The notes below the pieces were generated by a model. The model saw nothing but the letters and a program-made list of their open reading frames with translations. It did no database searches and was not told the origin of the DNA. The position numbers were made by a program, and so were the translations under genes. From positions 1 through 35,295 of the IMG/VR virus record IMGVR_UViG_3300021364_000079: a stretch of 35,295 nt of DNA. One strand, written 5' to 3'. Below, one piece after another: positions 32,900 to 35,295 of this stretch (position 1 is the stretch's first letter; the number at the start of each line of letters is the position of its first letter). This DNA comes from a virus.

Positions 32900-33616
32900 A
32901 TGACTAACTACATCCGCGTCATTGATGGCGTCACCTACGATTTCAATGACTTCGATGTTACCTGGCAATTCGTGAATGACAAGATTGTCGGCATTGTGCA
33001 AGAGATTATTGACACTTTTGTGCAGTCTCGTAAGCGTCTGCGTGATGGACGAGAGACCTTTGAATCTTATCTACGACGCATTGAAACTGATAAGAAGCAG
33101 CAAACACAGGCAGTCACAAAGCGTGTGCAATATGATATTAACGATGCTCTAGATGAGTTGATTGAGCGTTACAGTCTCCAAGACATTATTAAAGGTGGTG
33201 ATGGGTCTGGTAAAGATTACATGCACGTCCCCACAGAAACTCCTGTAGAGTTAAAGACATCTGGTGGTGAAGATAAGCATGATGCTTGTCTTGGTAACAT
33301 CAGTAGTAGTGTGAAGGTAGATGATACTATTGTGATGAGATATAAATTGACTGGCAATCGTCTCAGTCATTGGCAATGCTTCCGCATGAAGAATAGTGGT
33401 GAGAAGTGGAAAAACTACAATCCCATTCGCTACAAGAAAGACAAGAAAACTGGAGAGTTTCTTGTTGATGCTGACGGCAACAAGATTCGTCAGGATAGCA
33501 GTTATTCCAGTCTGAAAGCACAGGTTAAAGACAAAGACGATATTGTGTGCTATTCTGGTAGCATCGACCTCAAAGACCTCTGGATTTACTACATCAAAGA
33601 AGAAATCAATGCTTGA
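32900..33616 (+). CDS. Candidate PD-(D/E)XK endonuclease (restriction-type)
   Basis: 238 aa. The N-terminal 95 residues are helical (VQEIIDTFVQSRKRLRDGRETFESYLRRIETDKKQQ). A nuclease-like core follows: GKDYMHVPTETPVELKT, where D106 and E117-L-K119 fit the D-x10-E-x-K pattern of PD-(D/E)XK enzymes. A basic beta region (MRYKLTGNRLSHWQCFRM) and SGSIDLKDLWIYYIK come after. The next gene, a DNA methyltransferase, starts within its last codons (8-nt overlap), the usual arrangement of a type II restriction-modification pair. The nuclease call rests on one motif plus context. It could instead be a host-DNA-degrading nuclease protected by the methylase. Confidence 0.6.
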   Translation: MTNYIRVIDGVTYDFNDFDVTWQFVNDKIVGIVQEIIDTFVQSRKRLRDGRETFESYLRRIETDKKQQTQAVTKRVQYDINDALDELIERYSLQDIIKGGDGSGKDYMHVPTETPVELKTSGGEDKHDACLGNISSSVKVDDTIVMRYKLTGNRLSHWQCFRMKNSGEKWKNYNPIRYKKDKKTGEFLVDADGNKIRQDSSYSSLKAQVKDKDDIVCYSGSIDLKDLWIYYIKEEINA

Positions 33617-34487
33617 ATTAAACACTGTCTACAATCAAAACTGCATCGATGGCATGGATGCTATGGATGCTGAATCTGTTGACCTGTGTGTAACCTCACC
33701 ACCGTATGATGACCTGCGGACATACAACGACAGCAGCAAGTGGGACCACGAAGTATTCAAACGTGTTGCTAAATCACTCACCCGTGTGTTAAAGCCAGGT
33801 GGTGTAATCATGTGGAATGTTGGTGATGCAACCATCAAAGGTGGTGAGTCTGGTAGTAGTTTCCGTCAGGCACTATATTTCATGGAGGAGTGTGGATTGC
33901 GTCTGCACGATACTATGATTTACGAAAAGTCTGGCATTGCATTTGCTGCTGGTCCACATAGTGTGAGATACTCACAAGCATTTGAGTATTGTTTTATTCT
34001 GTCCAAGGGCAAACCTAAGACAGTCAATATCATCATGGACAAGAAGAATAAGTGGGCAGGTATCTCCTCATGGGGCAATGCTAAGGCACGAAAGAAGAGT
34101 GGAGAGCTAGAAGATGCTGGCAAGAAGAGTAAAGCAACGCGAGAGTTTGGTGCTCGCACTAACATCTGGCGAATCATCAATAGCGGTGGTTTCGGTCAAT
34201 CTTCCAAAGAAGCATACAAGCATCCTGCAACAATGCCTGAGGCACTTGCGCGGGACCATATCATCTCCTGGAGCAATCCTGGCGACGTTGTTATTGACCC
34301 CTTTATGGGCAGTGGGACTACTGCTGCAATGGCGATTGACCAGGGACGTAATTACATTGGTTTCGAGATTGATGACGAATACTATCAACTATGTCAGGCG
34401 CGTCTCAAGACGCTAGGAGCACGTCTCACGTCCTTCCTGGAGGACACCCAGGAAAGTGGCACAGAGGCGGTTTCCAGCGCCTCCTGA
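33609..34487 (+). CDS. Beta-class DNA methyltransferase (m4C or m6A)
   Basis: 292 aa from the ATG at 33609 (MLELNTVYNQNCIDGM). This start is preferred over upstream codons because it opens the family's N-terminal strand and overlaps the nuclease stop. Catalytic motif IV is T29-S-P-P-Y33 and the AdoMet motif I is D230-PFMGSGTT near the C-terminus; the order IV then I defines the beta class. VLKPGGVIMWNVGD and NYIGFEIDDEYY are further family strands. SPPY is commoner in N4-cytosine enzymes, but N6-adenine cannot be excluded. The Lys-rich middle (about residues 140-205) is the likely target-recognition region. The 3' end holds the hairpin and start of the next promoter module. Confidence 0.9.
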   Translation: MLELNTVYNQNCIDGMDAMDAESVDLCVTSPPYDDLRTYNDSSKWDHEVFKRVAKSLTRVLKPGGVIMWNVGDATIKGGESGSSFRQALYFMEECGLRLHDTMIYEKSGIAFAAGPHSVRYSQAFEYCFILSKGKPKTVNIIMDKKNKWAGISSWGNAKARKKSGELEDAGKKSKATREFGARTNIWRIINSGGFGQSSKEAYKHPATMPEALARDHIISWSNPGDVVIDPFMGSGTTAAMAIDQGRNYIGFEIDDEYYQLCQARLKTLGARLTSFLEDTQESGTEAVSSAS

Positions 34488-34520
34488 TGCCCTATAATTA
34501 CAAGGTAATCGAGAGACACA
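34486..34520 (+). promoter_or_regulatory. Promoter module copy A with inverted repeat
   Basis: GATGCCCTATAATTAC followed by AAGGTAATCGAGAGACAC, with -10 TATAAT at 34493-34498 and inverted repeat ATTAC-AAG-GTAAT overlapping it. No good -35 box (best TTTCCA at 34471). A GAGGCG/CGCCTC hairpin (34464-34483) lies just upstream. It matches copy B at 35010 at 33 of 35 positions. Confidence 0.7.
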
Positions 34521-34521
34521 C

Positions 34522-34968
34522 ATGGGCACCCGCGCTCGCATCGGCATCCAACTGGCAGACAATTCTGTCCTGTCTTCCTATCACCACTGGGATGGTTATC
34601 CTGAGTGGTTGGGTCGCATCTTGACCACACATTACAACAGCAAGGATAAAGCATCCTACCTGATTGATGGTGGTGACATGTCCTGTGCCTGGACTAAAGA
34701 GCGTTGGACTGGTAAAGAATTGGCACCATATGTCAAGGAGATTAAAGAGAATGAGGAGTATGGTCCTCAGTATTACTCTCAGCGTGGTGAGGATTGTCCT
34801 CCTCGCCTAGATGATAGCGTCTTTGAGTATCTCGACAAAGACAATAACGAAGAGTATGCTTACATTTGGACTCTCAGTAATGGGTGGGTATGTTACAACA
34901 TGCACTCATTTGACAACCGTAAGCAACCCGAACCCGTACAAATCCCTACGGGAGCACTCGCCTGCTGA
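34522..34968 (+). CDS. Conserved phage protein of MGTRARIGIQL type
   Basis: 148 aa. The opening MGTRARIGIQLADNSVLSSY, then HHWDGYPEWLGRIL, is a pattern common in small proteins of phages and bacteria whose function is not established. A YIWTLSNGWVCYN strand lies near the end. The HWDGYP segment suggests a conserved active or binding site. It is expressed from its own promoter module and stands alone. A short CCCGTA/TACGGG hairpin lies inside the end of the coding region. Confidence 0.8.
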   Translation: MGTRARIGIQLADNSVLSSYHHWDGYPEWLGRILTTHYNSKDKASYLIDGGDMSCAWTKERWTGKELAPYVKEIKENEEYGPQYYSQRGEDCPPRLDDSVFEYLDKDNNEEYAYIWTLSNGWVCYNMHSFDNRKQPEPVQIPTGALAC

Positions 34969-35009
34969 CCAGTTGGCAGACTGTCCACCATTTCCCCACA
35001 GGGCACCAG

Positions 35010-35044
35010 GATGCCCTATAATTACAAAGTAATCGAGAGACACC
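35010..35044 (+). promoter_or_regulatory. Promoter module copy B with inverted repeat
   Basis: GATGCCCTATAATTAC then AAAGTAATCGAGAGACAC, with -10 TATAAT at 35017-35022 and inverted repeat ATTAC-AAA-GTAAT. The ATG is 29 nt from the start of the -10 box, exactly as in copy A. Again no convincing -35 box. Confidence 0.7.
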
Positions 35045-35045
35045 C

Positions 35046-35288
35046 ATGCAACTCCAAACCTCTGCCACTCAAGTTGATTTCTATCCCGTTGGCACTGGTA
35101 AGCGTTACGTCAAGCGCGTAATCTGGCACCCCACTGAGGAGATTTCACAGCAGATGACTTCTTTCTCTACTCGCACCAAGTCTGATATGGTGTATGATGT
35201 AAATAACTACATCGCCAATGGTGCTGAGGTTACTGACTTCAACCTTACCGAATACACTGGTAAGGATTACTCTCCCGTATACTGCTGA
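35046..35288 (+). CDS. Small hypothetical protein
   Basis: 80 aa directly behind promoter module B, with a leader of only about 20 nt. Beta-leaning start (LQTSATQVDFYPVGTGKRYVKRVIWHP), a Ser/Thr-rich middle and a Tyr-rich end (YTGKDYSPVYC). No recognised domain. The last base lies 7 nt before the window end, so it is complete. Confidence 0.7.
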   Translation: MQLQTSATQVDFYPVGTGKRYVKRVIWHPTEEISQQMTSFSTRTKSDMVYDVNNYIANGAEVTDFNLTEYTGKDYSPVYC

Positions 35289-35295
35289 TAACGAG

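Noticed and set aside
34933-34952. CCCGTA/TACGGG hairpin as terminator of the 148-aa gene
   Set aside because: No T-run follows and it lies inside the coding sequence.

Overview
The window looks like part of a T4-like (contractile-tailed) cyanophage genome infecting marine Synechococcus or Prochlorococcus. The evidence is a ferredoxin-dependent bilin reductase closely resembling phage PebS, two tRNA genes without encoded CCA, tail-collar fibre proteins, a T4-type late promoter (TATAAATA), host-like sigma70 promoters, and dozens of tiny overlapping genes. Every supported gene is on the + strand. No integrase, transposon, CRISPR array or rRNA was seen.

Layout. (1) Positions 1-3329: two virion proteins, one with an Ig-like domain and one ending in a beta-helical/beta-prism repeat. 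(2) 3330-5076: a short cassette starting with three near-consensus TTGACA-17-TATAAT/TACAAT promoters and ending in a strong terminator. It holds three small genes, tRNA-Leu(UAA), the bilin reductase and tRNA-Thr(UGU). (3) 5078-24158: the distal tail/adhesin block. A late promoter precedes a 3945-aa fibre-like protein, followed by three tail-collar proteins (one with about eight Ig-like domains) and a protein with a tail-assembly-chaperone motif. (4) 24155-25464: two unrecognised genes. (5) 25461-32867: an accessory cluster behind a sigma70 promoter, packed with about 25 small genes whose stops and starts overlap (ATGA, TGATG, TAATG). It includes three 2-oxoglutarate/Fe(II) oxygenase-like proteins, a DUF4385 protein, a possible HTH protein and two membrane microproteins. 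It ends at a hairpin terminator that also contains the next promoter's -35 box. (6) 32849-35295: a PD-(D/E)XK nuclease candidate overlapping a beta-class DNA methyltransferase, then two single genes each behind an almost identical 35-bp promoter module.

How it fits together. Early, host-polymerase-driven cassettes (pigment and translation help; small host-takeover candidates; nuclease/methylase) are interleaved with late virion genes. The most unusual signals are the recurring promoter module with an inverted repeat ATTAC-N3-GTAAT overlapping the -10 box, the terminator/promoter chimera at 32843-32888, the nuclease-methylase pair, and the adhesin block with Ig arrays and paired HxH motifs. 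All function calls are read from the sequence alone; no database search was run.
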